A program made the translations under genes and the position numbers. Below, in pieces: positions 1 to 12,400 of a stretch of DNA of 64,000 nt; positions within the stretch are counted from its first letter, which is position 1, and the number at the start of each line of letters is the position of its first letter. This DNA is from Takifugu bimaculatus (Eukaryota > Chordata > Actinopteri > Tetraodontiformes > Tetraodontidae). The notes beneath the pieces are model-generated. The model did no database searches. It was not told where the DNA came from and saw only the letters and a program-made list of their open reading frames with translations. The stretch is taken from NCBI GenBank assembly GCA_004026145.2, contig CP034986.1:9089197-9153196 (forward strand). The letters run 5' to 3'.

Positions 1-1865
1 TCAACCTGCGGGCACAACGTTCGGTTTAGTGGCGCGATGCTAGCTGGGGCTAACGTTAGCTGTTGGGTACCGACGCCGGGGAGCTACCGACGCCGGGAAG
101 CTACCGACGCCTGCCAACACAAACAGCCAACGGGGCCGGACCGGCTTGGGGGAAAATGGAACATTTCAAAGCGGTTCGGTTGGCAGCAAAGCTCAACTGG
201 GGACTACAACGGTGGCTCCACAGCACCCATTGGGACCGATAAACAGCGTCCATTTAATTATCTTAAACACCGCTAAGCACTGAAATTGGCTCATCGTTAG
301 ATCTCCTGTGATGTTTTAAGTGATACCTCAACATAAAGTTGTGTATCATAACTTCTAAAATTGAAGATTACAGCGGATTAGTTAAGGGTGATGTTTCGGA
401 GAAAAACAGACGCCGCCATACCTGATATGGCCGTAACCGGAAGAGGAAGGAGCAAAGCGGAAACGCGGGTTAAAGAGCTCCCGTGGTTGAGCGCCCCCCC
501 GTTATGCTGCCCCTACCGGTGCTCCGCGTCACTACAGCCACTAGTATTAATCAGCGTCGCTGCGTTTAGTTATATGATTGAGTTACTTGGCAAAACCATC
601 TCTACCATCCATATTTAGATTAAATGGATAAAGGACAGTGTTAAGTTATAAAATCATCACGTCTGGCCCACTGCCAGCATTTTAGCCTTTTTTTAATTTG
701 TCAAGCCATGAACCCGACTAAAAATCAGTCTGCAGTTAGCTTTTGATTTGCATAATCTTAAAAACCACACAAATCCTGCTTTCTTTCCGAACAAGGTTCA
801 TATCAATTTTCAGTGAAAATTGTAAATAAAAATAAACATAAAATATACACCGACTGTCCAGCAGAGAGCAACGTTGTGTTTCCAGCTGTGGCTAACATGT
901 AACTTTTCAATCGGAATATTTTGTTGCGCCTCTTTTGGCTTCTGTTCTGATATCAAGCTGCTGATTTTACTGCCAAATTTTGGGCCATGCCTATCATTTC
1001 AACCGGCGAAAGACTGCACGTGCACAAAAGTGACAGCACAAGCTTCCTGTGGTCACTCCAGACAGGAAATACCAGTGGAGCGCTCGCATGTTTCAGACTG
1101 ATGGGAATCCTCGGGAATATTGGCGGAACCTCATCAGCTGCTCGGTGTCCTGTGACACTAGCGCCTGGATTAACCCTTTCATGGGCAGAATTCCAAAGGA
1201 GACCAATGATGAGACGGACAGACGTGCCCCTGACCCCCACCGAGGGCCCGCCCGGTCTAAGAGGAAGCATCCCCTAAAGTGCACTTTATTACATAACCTG
1301 TGCGCTTCTCCTTGGACCTTCTGTGTAATCTGCTGAGATTTAAACCTGCTGCTCCTGTTTAATAAATCCACAGCGATTAAAATAGGATTACAGCTCTGCT
1401 TTCACTTCCCTGATGGTGACGTCACAGCCAAAACATTTTCAGCATTTTCCCCATTTTTTTCCACGCTTTCGTTGTTTTTTTTGTTGCGTTCCTGCGTTGG
1501 ATGGTGGTAAAGCAGACAGCCCCCCCCCCCCAACCCTAACCCTAACCCCCAACGAACCCTGATCCCAGCAGGTCGGCCCATCTGTGGGCCCTCCGACTCC
1601 AGGATTAACCTAATAAAGCAGCACACGTCCTCTATCGCCGCCTTGTTTCTTTAATTTTGACTCCTTAATGACAGAGGTTAAAAACACGTCAGTGATTGGT
1701 GGTTGGTTGTTGTTGTTGTTGTTGTTTAGTTGAATCAGTCAATTTGTCCAAATGTCCAGGTGCTAACATGCTAATGTAGCAGTTTCTGTCCATCCTGGTT
1801 GGTTTTTTAGTTTTGAGGGGCAGGTGGTCCGTCCAAGCCTCTTTGTACTGATGTGGTGGGGGAGG

Positions 1866-1909
1866 AGTGGTGGTGGTGGTGGTGGTGGTGGTGGTGGGGG
1901 GGGGGGGGG
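1866..1909. repeat. (GGT)n trinucleotide repeat running into poly-G
   Basis: About ten GGT units are followed by a run of some 15 G. The open frame across it is low-complexity Gly and is not a gene. Confidence 0.9.
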
Positions 1910-2098
1910 CGCTAATATGAAGCTTTCAGCATCTAATCCGGAGAGAGTCTCTTATAAAAAGCTGATCCTCAGACTCTCGCTTTCCTCATTGCCACAGACG
2001 GAAGAGTTGTTGTTGTTAGCGTTCGCTAACATGTCTGAATAATGCTAATCGATTATTGCTTCAGCAGCTGCAGCGGAAAAACTTGCTGGGTTATCAGC

Positions 2099-2161
2099 GC
2101 ACACACACACACACACACACACGCACACACACACACACACACGCACACACCACACACACAC
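2099..2161. repeat. (CA)n microsatellite
   Basis: About 60 bp of near-perfect AC dinucleotide repeat with a few G interruptions. ORFs predicted across it (His/Thr repeats) are artefacts of the repeat. Confidence 0.95.
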
Positions 2162-3050
2162 CCAGTTGCTGACAAATCCATCCAACTATGTGGGACACAA
2201 AGGCTTGGATTTAGCGGCCGGGCCAGAGCGAGGGTGGGCCAGGTGGGCTACGGACGGGGTGGAAGTTTCTGTTGTCTCTGTCAGACGAATCCCAACAACA
2301 GCCCCCCCACATGACCTCTGACCAGTCATCAGTTTTATACTGGAAACGCTGCCAGACCAGGAAGGAGGCCACGCAGCGGCGAGGGGGAGGAGCTTTGCTG
2401 GAAAAGAGCTGACGTCTCGACTGGCTTCTGGTTTGATCGGCAAAAATATGGATTCATTATTGTCACTGATGTCACTGATGTCACATGATTTCATGAGGTC
2501 ACGTGTCCGGCACTTTGACCTGCAAGCTAATGCTACTGTATGAGGTCATGGGCTTTATCTGACATGTGGACCCCCCCCTTTCCCCCCAGGGATGATGTCA
2601 CATGTTGAACGACCAGGATGAAGGACGCTGACATGACGGGCAAAATCCTTTTAATGCGCGGAGAGCAGCCGAGCGCGTCCGACCTGACAGCTGTCGATTA
2701 GCGTAAACTTGCTCCGATGACACGTTGAAGTGATTTTATGCCCAGTTCTGATAACACAATGGGTTTAGCTCGATGCTAGCTCTGAACTGAAGTGCCTGAT
2801 GGGATGTATTTCCTGGAGGAAGTCAGACAGGTGTGAAGGATGCAAATAAAAGCTTGGATTTGTAGTGATTAACACCCTTCAGCGTTCCCATATCTGAACG
2901 TGGAATCCAGGGCAAACAGTTCCCACACTGGGAAATAAACATAAAGAATCCTTTCAGTCTAATTTTCCCTTTAAATCATTAACTGGTGCACTTCCTCATC
3001 TACCTTCCTGGTGTATTTCACCTGCTGAATCTGAGCTTTGGTTGGTGGAA

Positions 3051-3100
3051 CCCTGAGGAACCATGAGGAACCATAAGGAACCCTGAGGAACCATGAGGAA
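3051..3100. repeat. 10-bp tandem repeat, five units
   Basis: Five adjacent 10-bp units of the form CC(C/A)T(G/A)AGGAA fill exactly 50 bp, with one or two substitutions between units. Confidence 0.9.
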
Positions 3101-3379
3101 CCCTAAAACTGTGGCGAGACTCTCCAGTCACCTTGAAATGACCTAAGGCGTCGCCCTCCACGCGAATCCACCTGTTCCGTCATCATCCCAGGAAAACTGG
3201 GAGGAATCGCAGCCTTTGCTGTGTAACCACGGCAACTCCTCCCTCAAAGCGCAGCATCACCAGAGCCCCCCCCCCCCTCCCGAACCCGACAGGAGCAGCA
3301 GCAGCCGCTGACTGCCGCCGCTTCACGTGCGCAGGGACAGTATTCTGCCCCAGCACTGGGGTATTTTCGAACAGGGGGG

Positions 3380-3580
3380 TCATTAATTCTCCTTAATTCT
3401 CCTCAGCCGACGCGGAGCGCTGACGGTGCCGCGCGGAGAGGTGTGCGCGGTCCAGAGCTCCTCCTCTGTCCTCGCGCACATTTTTCGTGCTCAATGAGAG
3501 CGCGAGGGCACGCGCGAGGCTCTCCTGATTCCAACCTGCTGCCTTGTCGCGCGGGCCTCGTCCTCTCGCCTCTGTCAAAG
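3380..3580 (+). promoter_or_regulatory. slc24a2: Probable slc24a2 promoter and non-coding first exon
   Basis: A GC- and CpG-rich segment ends in a near-perfect splice donor, CAAAG|GTAAGA, with the junction after 3580. A matching acceptor with a long pyrimidine tract, ending CCGGCAG, lies at 4286 just before the coding exon. The simplest reading is a 5' UTR exon ending at 3580 spliced to an exon that starts at 4287. The transcription start was not identified, so the left boundary is a guess based on where the CpG-rich sequence begins. The junction is inferred from consensus sites only. Confidence 0.5.
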
Positions 3581-3658
3581 GTAAGACATGACGGCCGCGC
3601 CGCGCCGCTCGACGCGCCGCGCCGCGCTGTGCCGCGCCAGCGGAACTCGGTGCTGGGG

Positions 3659-3717
3659 TGATGATGGTGGTGATGACGGTGGTGGAGGAGGTGGAGGAGG
3701 TGGAGGAGGAGGTGGGG
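3659..3717. repeat. GGT/GGA trinucleotide-rich purine tract
   Basis: Imperfect GAT/GGT and GGA repeat just inside the presumed first intron of slc24a2. It explains the poly-Gly ORF on the + strand and the poly-His ORF on the - strand. Confidence 0.75.
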
Positions 3718-4295
3718 AGCTGTTGTGTCTGTGTGATGATGCTGATGATGAAGCTGAAAGGGCGTCACTGAAGGGCAGACGGAGGGGAAGAGTTGCCGCT
3801 CCGTCAGACGACGCGTCGCGGAAAAGTCAAACAGGACGAGACGCGTTTTCTTCCCCCACCTGAGCGGCGGCGGTTCTGCTGCCGGCGGCTTCCAGAACCA
3901 GAGCTCCTCCTCAGAGTTCTGGAGCTGGAAACAAGCGGAGTCATTTAACTTTTGTCGGCTGGTTTTAACCCACCTGAGCAGAATCTGGAGCCGGTTCGGT
4001 CAAATGCTGATTTATCCCGAACCCGACCGGTAATTCTGCCGCTTTAGGTGCCGGTTGTGGTGTTTTTAACGTGGTTCCGTCCGCTGGAGGCTTTTATGTG
4101 ATGAGCTTTATGCTTTCATCCAACCTGTTTGCATCCTGCTATACTTGTGGGGACCGTTGTGTGTTTCACTTCTTCTTGATTCCTGATTTCTGTGTTTTTA
4201 AATCGGATTAAAAAAATTCCGATTGCATCCTGGGTCTCGTGGCTCCACGATTAACCGCCTCCCTTCTCTCTTTCCGTTGTCCGGCAGAAGCTAAT

Positions 4296-4346
4296 ATGAC
4301 GACGCCCGACCCGAGAACGCCCGCAGAATCTCTCCACCTGGTTTGA
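4296..4346 (+). promoter_or_regulatory. Upstream ORF 1 in the slc24a2 leader
   Basis: An ATG at 4296 opens a 16-codon frame that ends at TGA 4344-4346. It lies downstream of the predicted acceptor at 4286 and 158 bases before the main ATG at 4454, so it would be in the mature mRNA if that acceptor is used. Its ATG context is moderate (A at -3). Confidence 0.45.
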
Positions 4347-4362
4347 AAGCGAAGGCGCCGCC

Positions 4363-4377
4363 ATGCACCGCCGGTAA
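4363..4377 (+). promoter_or_regulatory. Upstream ORF 2, strong Kozak context, four codons
   Basis: The context GCGCCGCCATGC is close to the optimal Kozak consensus. The frame is only four codons before TAA at 4375-4377. A minimal uORF with a strong start, 77 bases before the main ATG, could lower translation of the exchanger. The effect on translation is inferred. Confidence 0.5.
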
Positions 4378-4453
4378 ACCCCCCCCCCTCCCCACCCCCC
4401 CTCGCACCCTCTTCTGCAAAGCCTCCGAGAGCGAGGACACGACCAGCACCATC

Positions 4454-5931
4454 ATGGCTTCTGACCGACCCGGCCTGGATCCGCCAAAGCCGCGGCCCCC
4501 GACGGGCCGCCGGTGTCTGAGGAGGCTGAGGCCGGTCCGGGTCCTGGGGCTGGTCCTCGGCCTGGCGGCCGTCGCCGCCGCTTCTTTCGGCGCCTTGTCC
4601 TGGAGCTCCGGGGGCCTCGGGGATCCGGAGCCCCGCTTGGCCCCCCGCAGGACTCTGCTCTTCACCCAGGCCCAGACGGACCCCAACGGGTCGGCCGACG
4701 CGCCCGTCGCCATGAGGTCCACGGCGCACAGCAACGAGAGCGCGGCGCAGTACCCGTCCGACCTGTTCACCATCCAGCAGAGGGTGAGGGGCGCCGCCGT
4801 CCTCCACGCCTTCGGCATGATCTACATGTTCATCGCCCTGGCCATCGTGTGCGACGAGTTCTTCGTGCCCGCGCTGACGGTCATCACGGAGAAGCTGTCC
4901 ATCTCCGACGACGTGGCGGGCGCCACCTTCATGGCGGCCGGAGGCTCCGCCCCGGAGCTCTTCACCTCCATCATCGGCATCTTCATCTCCCACAGCAACG
5001 TGGGCATCGGCACCATCGTGGGCTCGGCCGTCTTCAACATCCTCTTCGTCATCGGGATGTGCGCCATCTTCTCCAAGGAGATCCTCAACCTGACCTGGTG
5101 GCCCCTGTTCCGGGACGTCTCCTTCTACATCCTGGACCTGATCCTGCTCATCGTCTTCTTCCTGGACAACGTCATCTCCGTGTGGGAGAGCCTGACGCTG
5201 CTCTCCGGCTACGCCGCCTACGTCATCTTCATGAAGTTCAACAGCAGCGTGGAGGCCTTCGTCAAAGACTGCGTCAACAAGAACCAGGTGGTGGAGGTGG
5301 AGGTGCAGCCCAAGGTGAGTCGGCTTCCTGTTTCCTGTTTCCTTTAGCCCGACAACCGCCCCTCCAGGCTACGCTAGCACTCCTTTGAAGCTCCTTATTG
5401 AAGCCTCATGCTCTGGTCCTGTCCCGGTGTCTCGGCAGCTCTCCCAGTCCGATATTCCGAAGACTTCCGCAGCACGTCTACGTTAGCGCAGCAGCTAACG
5501 CGCGGCCGTCGCCGCTCAATGACACTTGAGGGCAAAAGACGGCGCGGTGCGATTTGAGGCCGGGGCAGAGATTATCCGGACGGATTTAGATTTTCTTTTG
5601 TGACATGAAATGGGAATTAAATTTCGAGGAGGTCGGACTGTAAAGCTTTAATTAAATGCGGATTATTCCGAGGACGTAAAGGATATTTAAACTGCAGGTT
5701 AGGAGGGCGTGGCGGCTCCGGACGCTCCGGGACGCCACGTTAGCATCAATTATGCAGCGCGGCGCTAAAATTAAACATCTGCTCGGCTGCTTTTCCTGTT
5801 TTAGGGATTTACTGACAAGGAAGCAGAGAGAACTGAGGTGACCTTGAGCTGCAGTGGATTCTGGGTACTTTGGCCACCAGAGCTGTTCGTGTGTGAGTGA
5901 GTGAGTGTGTGCGTGTGTGTGGTGTGTGTGT

Positions 5932-5965
<34 letters not shown>

Positions 5966-6445
5966 TGAGTGTGTGAGTGTGTGTGTGTGTGTTGGAGGAA
6001 AAACAACTTTTGATGAGACAGACGAGTCGATCGGCCTCTCTCCCCCCTCTCCGCCTCCCCTTCTCTCCCTCCCCTCTCCCTACGTCTCCCCCAAGAAAGA
6101 AAAAAAAGAAAGAAGAGAAGAAAAAAAAAAGAGAGAGAAGAGAAAGAGAGAATCCCTCCCCCCTCGTCTTCCCCCCCCCCCTCTCTCTCCCCCCCCCCCC
6201 CTCTCTCCCCCTCCCCCCTCTCTAGCCCTCCCCCCCCCATTTCACGCCGCCTCATCCACCTGAATTAACCCTCATTAATCCTGAACTCTGCATCCGTGAG
6301 GTGAAATGTTGGGATAAAGGTGGAATTATTAATAGTATATAATCATCTAAACACCAGTTTCACATCAAGCTTTCGACACTCTGGGGACATTATTATTTAA
6401 AGAAGAGCGTTATTTTGAGATTTAATTGGCAATTTAAGACGTGTG

Positions 6446-6489
<44 letters not shown>

Positions 6490-9400
6490 AAGTAGGCCAG
6501 ACAGGAACAGAAAGTTGTGACAAAAGTCAGTTCTGTGTTTTTGTTTTGATAAATCGTAGATGGTACGGCCCAGGAGGAGGAGGGGCGTGGCCTAATGATT
6601 CTCAAAAATATCGGAAGTTTAGGCTAACGCGCTAACGAACCTGACCAGACATGAATGCTCATTGTCGTCATTTATTTTCACTGTTTCAGCAGCTTTACGC
6701 AGTCATCTTATTCTAGATTCTATCTTTATTCTAGATTCTATCTTTATTCTGGATTCTATCTTATTCCATCTTATAGCCGTGCAGAATGCTTAGCTAGCTT
6801 CAGCGTCACACGATCCTGGTGAAAACCCAAGTGTGTCTCCATCCACAGTAAAACTCTTTTAGCATTTATGCTAATTAGCAGGTGTTTGATTGCCGGGTTC
6901 GATCCTCCCTACGACAGTTCAGCCAACCAGAGAATTCGGGCGTTTTCGGTTCCGACGAGCTCGGGTTCGACAGCAACATCGGCGCTGCTTCAGGACTCGA
7001 CGTTGTTACATGGAGTCGTGAGTTTGACGCGTTTGTTCTGCCTGCGGCGATACAAAAATAGCCGTCTTTGTTTCTCGGATCCTCTTGAAAGTGCCGCTGC
7101 CGGGCGGACGAGTTCGCTCATCCGTCCTCTGACACGCTCGTCTCTGGCGCTGGTGGCCGCAGGAGGAGGTGTGACATCAGCAGCAGCAGCCAATCAGAAC
7201 GCTCCATCGTAGCATGGATGCTATTTCAGCTGCTGCTCTCTCGCAGTCAAACATAATCTGCGATAATCTCCAAATCCAGTTAAGCCAACCGTGAAAACTC
7301 GACAAATCGGCACACCTCGACCCATCAGCACCTCCCCAGGTGTCACCATGGAAACCAGCATGGTTTTTGAAAATTTGGAGAAAAACTTTACGAATAAAGC
7401 GCCACCTGGTGGTCAAACATCGTGTCAGAAATCCGCTCCTTTTTTTCATTCTAATGGATCCTATCGTTATCTGACCCAAAACTACACGGCAGGCATTAGC
7501 ATTAGCATGCTAAACCCCTGTAGATTGGCCAATATTATGTTTGTGAGGGGAACCAACGACGACAACAATGGCCTGGCTGGGCTGTGAGCCGCGGCGCTAG
7601 CTGCCTGTTCTCCATCAGCGTTGTGCGTCGATGTTGCTGCTGAAACGGAAGGTGCGACCTCTGATGTATTAGCTGGCTATAAATAGCGCCGTGGAGGCGA
7701 GACCTTCCATCAGGATCTGCTTCAAAGATCGGTTACGCGGCAGGTGGGCGTCCTGTGGAACAGTGCTGACTCTGTTTATCCTCCCTAAACCACCTTTACT
7801 ACCCGTGACCTTTGACCTGCTCATGTAACCCAGGTGGCGTTGGGCCGTGGTCGTATAAGGTGGTTTGCCAGATTATCAACCGTAAATATTCTGGCAAACG
7901 CGGACGTGAGCCACTGAACTCGGTCGTCCAGCTTCCTCCCTGTGAAGAGGACGGGTTCTGGGTCCAGGCTCTGGTTCTGGGTCCAGGCTCTGGATCTGGG
8001 CCCTGGATGGAGGACCTAAAGATAGTTTCTGATAGTTGTGGCTTGTGTCCTTCTGAACAGCAGCTTTGTAGAAGTGAAAAAATGGGGGGAAATCAAAGGA
8101 GAGGTGGAAGAACCGAGCGGACCAGAGTTTGGCTCCAAGATCCTGGCTGAGCTGAGTCCGGTACCGGTGCTGGAGGAGCCCACGTGGTCCAGCACCTTCT
8201 GTCCTTCAGAAACCTGCAAGGACAGCGCACGTCTGCAGGCACGGGAGAAGCAGGAAGACTTGGTCTTTGTCTCTTTTCTCCCCAGAAAGATAGCGATGGA
8301 TGTGGTCTGTGAGATGCTAAGGCTATCTGGCTAAGCTAAGCTAAGCTAAGCTGAAACAACAGATCTGATGCTGGTTTTGAGGAAGAGCCTGAAGGTGAAG
8401 CCGCGATGCCAGAAACCCAAAGCTTTATCGATCACATGCTATTTCTGAAAGCGAGCTTGGATTAGCTAATGTAGCGCACTGTAAAAGCATCATGTGAAGG
8501 GCAGCGAGATCGCTATCTCATGATTGCGGTGGAATTGTGGGGGGTGGGGGGGCTGGTGGGCTTCCTTCCTCCGGCAGGTGGGGGGGAATCTGACCCTCCG
8601 GTCCTGCGTCAGCTCGTAGACGGAACCTCAGGAAGTGCAGGGGAATCAAACTCTTCTGCAGAAGTGATTGCAATCAGCTAGCTGCTAATGAGCTAATTAG
8701 AACACTGAAGGCCTCTTCTCCCGCGTTCTCATCCAAGAATGTTCTCCTCATTGACGGAATGAGTGATGCAGGCGGCCGCCCTTTAGCCCCGCCCACGCCC
8801 AGAGCCCACCAAGGTGACCCCCGAGAGGCCGCCGGACGACCTCAACGGTGAAGGTCAACGAGCAAAGAACCACAAAAGCGCTCCTGCGGTCGTCTGGTGA
8901 CCCAGCAGTTCCTGATCTTCCATTTGTCTTTTTAGGAGGGGGGGCGGGGGAGGGGCCAGTTCTGGTGAGCAGTGCCTTGTGGGAAATCAGTGTGGTGGCA
9001 GATCCTGTAATTAGTTCTGCTTGTTAGAAGAATGAAGGGTTACTAATTAGCGAGTGGATCTCTCTTTGACTTGTTGTGCATCTTTTCCCTCCTCCTCTCC
9101 CACGATTATCATTATCGTCTCCGGGCAGAAACAGGAAGTGAGACGGACAGAATGTTCAGTCGGGCCGCTCGAGTTTTGCACTAACGTGATGAATGCAGAC
9201 GGACAAATCTCCGCGGGTGTTCCGTCACGCTGTGGCAGACCCACTGCCGACTGTACGGACACTGTAGCCGCGCGAGCCCGCCGCTACGCCTTTTGAGTTT
9301 AGCTACTGAGCCCGTCAGGACGCTAGAGGTGAGAGTTGGCGTCGCCGCTAACTCTGTCGGGAAAAGATACGCAAATGAGAGTCATGATACTCACATCCAC

Positions 9401-12400
9401 AACGGCTAGCACGCGTAATCCGACACAGCTGGGGATACGCCAGCGTAGCAGAGATGGAAATGTGTGCAGGTTTAGTGTAAATGCTAATATAAGCTAACGT
9501 TCTCTAATATTCAGCATGTTGGACTCACTGAGCCTGATTTGTTGGTACACTAAAGGTCTAAAAAGAAAGAGTCGCTTGCTAACAAGTTAGCATAGATGAG
9601 TGACATGTATCCCTGTGTGCAGCACTGAACAAATTTAGTTTCGTGACACATAGCGGATTAGCATCACAGCTGCAGCTAAGCCAACATCCAGACGGGGAAG
9701 TTTTCAGTCCGCCTCCTGTCATGAATGAGGAGATGCTAATTTAGCTGAGCTTCATCCACGAGCCTGAAAAGTGCAGGTCCGTTGTCACATCTCCGTTTGC
9801 ATCTGCAGCAAGTTCTGAATTAAAGAAAAGTGTCTTAAAATGAAACGATCCCTCCGCCAATAATCCGTCGCTGATGCTCAGGACTCAGGGTTGAAATTAA
9901 GCTGTGGGCAATTTGAACTGCTGCTAACGGAAGTTTCTTTCTTACCGACGTCGCACTCTCACACGCTGGAAGTGGTGGCGCTCGGCTGATCCGCTCCCAA
10001 AAACGATCCTGATGTGACGTTACGTAAGAGCTGGAAGCTGGTATCAGGGAGCGCACAAACTTCCTGAGAACATGCTAATCTCCCCGTAGCGATTATTAGT
10101 CATAATGGTTAACGCTGGCTTAATGAGCGACCGGCGGCCTAATCTCTATCTGGCGCCTTCACCTGTTCTCTCCCCCCCTCCCCCAAAAAAAAGAATAATT
10201 ATGGGAAATGTGCCAGGAATATCCCGGAGATACGAAACGTAGGGGGAAAATGAGCTCTGTGGAAACCGTCCGGATTAGCTTCATATCAGCTGCTGCGTTC
10301 AGGGGCTCAGCTACAAAATCCGATTCTGCGGCTTCGCAGCCGCCTCGAGGCTGAAAATTGTCCTTTGATTTTATAAATGTGATAAAATGTTTCGATGCTA
10401 ACAAGACGGAGCGTCCGAGCGCTGTGTGGGCCGTGGAAAAGAGGCTAAAAATGTGGCGACGTGAACAAACGCTGCGTGTTGGAGGAGCTGTCGGCCTCGC
10501 AGACGCACGCTCGCGGCGTCGCTGAACGGCCTTTGTTTCAAAAATAGACGCCGTTCCAGGAGGGCGCACGCCGAAGCGGCCTGCTGAGCGCGATAGCGGA
10601 GAACTGGGCCATTGTTGAAAGGCGCTTTGGCGTCAACGCTAGCGCCTTGAGACTGGCAGCAAGAAACAGTCTCGGCTTTGTTCGACTTGACTCATAGTTG
10701 GACGAATGTCGGGGTCGAGGAGCTTGTTGCCGTCCGGCCCGTTCCGCGCAGGTTAGCGTAGCGCTGAGCGCGGCCACGCGGCGCCGCTACGTGTCTAGAA
10801 CACGCATCAACGCAGCTCCACAACCAACTCATCGTGATGGAACCTCCTCTGAACTGGGATCGGAGCGACGTTCCTTGAGCCTCCCGGTGGAGGCGGGACA
10901 ACGCGTCCTTGTCCGTCGTCACGTCCCCGTCTCTGTCCCGTCCCCGTGGTCGTCCATGGCGTGCTTCACATGTATGTCCTGTTTCTCTCTCTCTCCCCGT
11001 CCTACCTCATCTTCTCTCTGTGTTGGATGATAAGGCCGTTCCCGCCGTTCCGGAGGATGATGGAAAGTTGTCGGTAGGTCCTGTCCTCGTTCACTCTCTT
11101 GCTTGTGTTTGTCTGCTGTTGGCGTGTAGATGTAGGAGCGTCTCCCCTGCCACCGCGGCGTGGGCGGGGCATCTACCTGTCCTGTCCCACCTGTCAGCCC
11201 CGCTCTGTTCTGTGTCGGTATTCCGCATGGCCCAGGCGACCCCGGGAGCTGCATGTGGATCTTTCAGTGCTTCTTCTGTGCAGGCGCCGCTGTCGTTCCA
11301 GCCCCGCGCACCCTCACCCGTGGGCACCGCCAGCTCCGGACGGCGTGCCGGCAGCTCTCACCTCGGGCCGGATCGGCCGCGGCGACGCGTCATTTGGGGA
11401 GAACTTTAGCCTTGACTGGTTTGCAGGTTTTATGCAAACTAGGATTCTTCCCAACAGGCCGGATTAGAAGCGCCTCCTGGCTGATGCTTCCTCACTTTAT
11501 CTGCCTCATCAGCCGCCGTCGTGGCTCCCAGCTTTAGCATGTTTAGCTAATCAGAGGCATGTGTGTCCCACGTACCCAGAGCTTTGTCTGACACCTTGTC
11601 CCCCCCCCCCAGGCCCGGCCTCGGCTCCAGAGGGGCGGCAGCTCGGCCTCCCTGCACAACAGCCTGATGAGGAACAGCATTTTCCAGCTGATGATTCACA
11701 CGTTGGACCCGTTAAGCGAAGGTAAGACGGCACGAGGCGCCTTCGACGGTGGCCTGAAGTCACTTAACGGAGCTCAAACGTTCTTGGCGCTGCCTGTAAT
11801 TTCCAGGACGGTCTCGTCTTCAGCCCCTCCAGGAACGCCGAGTTCCTCTTAAAGGGATGAACGCGATCAGTCGGCGTGACTCGGGCGGTCACTTTCGGTC
11901 CCACCGTCCTCCAGAAAAAGTTGCGTTTGTGGTCGTGAGAATGCAGATGTGTGACGTGAAACCTCCCATGAAACAACCGCCGACTCTCTGGAACAGTTTT
12001 TGCTTTGATCTCTTTTTGAGTGTCTTTGATCTCAGTCCCGAACTTTGACCTGTGCCGGGTTTACATTTCTCTACCCTCTTTGAAACGCGACGCCCGAGTG
12101 AGTCAGCTCAGGAGAGAAGGACGCTAAAGTGCCCATTAGCATGCGCCGACTCATCGGAGGACGGCGGCCTCGGCGCATCGTCCCATCGTGGCGCATTAAA
12201 GTGTAAATGACGGACCTTCATCCTTCTGCTCCTCTTTTCATTTGCTTCTGTCGTTTTCTTCGGAACGTGGGCGAAAAGTAGCTGAACTCTTTAGCTTGTT
12301 TGGCTAAATTTGGCGTTTGTGCTGCAGAAATGAGGGTTTTGACCACAGATCAAACAATGAATGCATTAAGCCTTTAATCCAGGTTCATTTAGGACTCAGA

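Larger units (their letters stand above)
1..3379. other. Intergenic stretch upstream of slc24a2
   Basis: I recognise no gene here. The stretch contains a CA microsatellite (2099-2161), a GGT/poly-G tract (about 1866-1909) and a 10-bp tandem repeat (3051-3100). Short TTAGC/GCTAA words are scattered throughout. One weak candidate coding block lies at about 1061-1276 on the + strand, and an AATAAA follows at 1361. It is discussed as a finding but is not called as a gene. Confidence 0.6.

Noticed and set aside
4208..4993. A 261-codon ORF on the - strand over slc24a2 exon 1
   Set aside because: It is the antisense shadow of a GC-rich exon: low-complexity Gly/Arg/Asp composition, no recognisable domain, and the sense frame is clearly NCKX.
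6880..6925. A GGGTTCGATCC word resembling a tRNA T-arm
   Set aside because: The flanking bases do not form a five-pair T stem, and no anticodon arm, D-arm or acceptor stem pairs can be found upstream.
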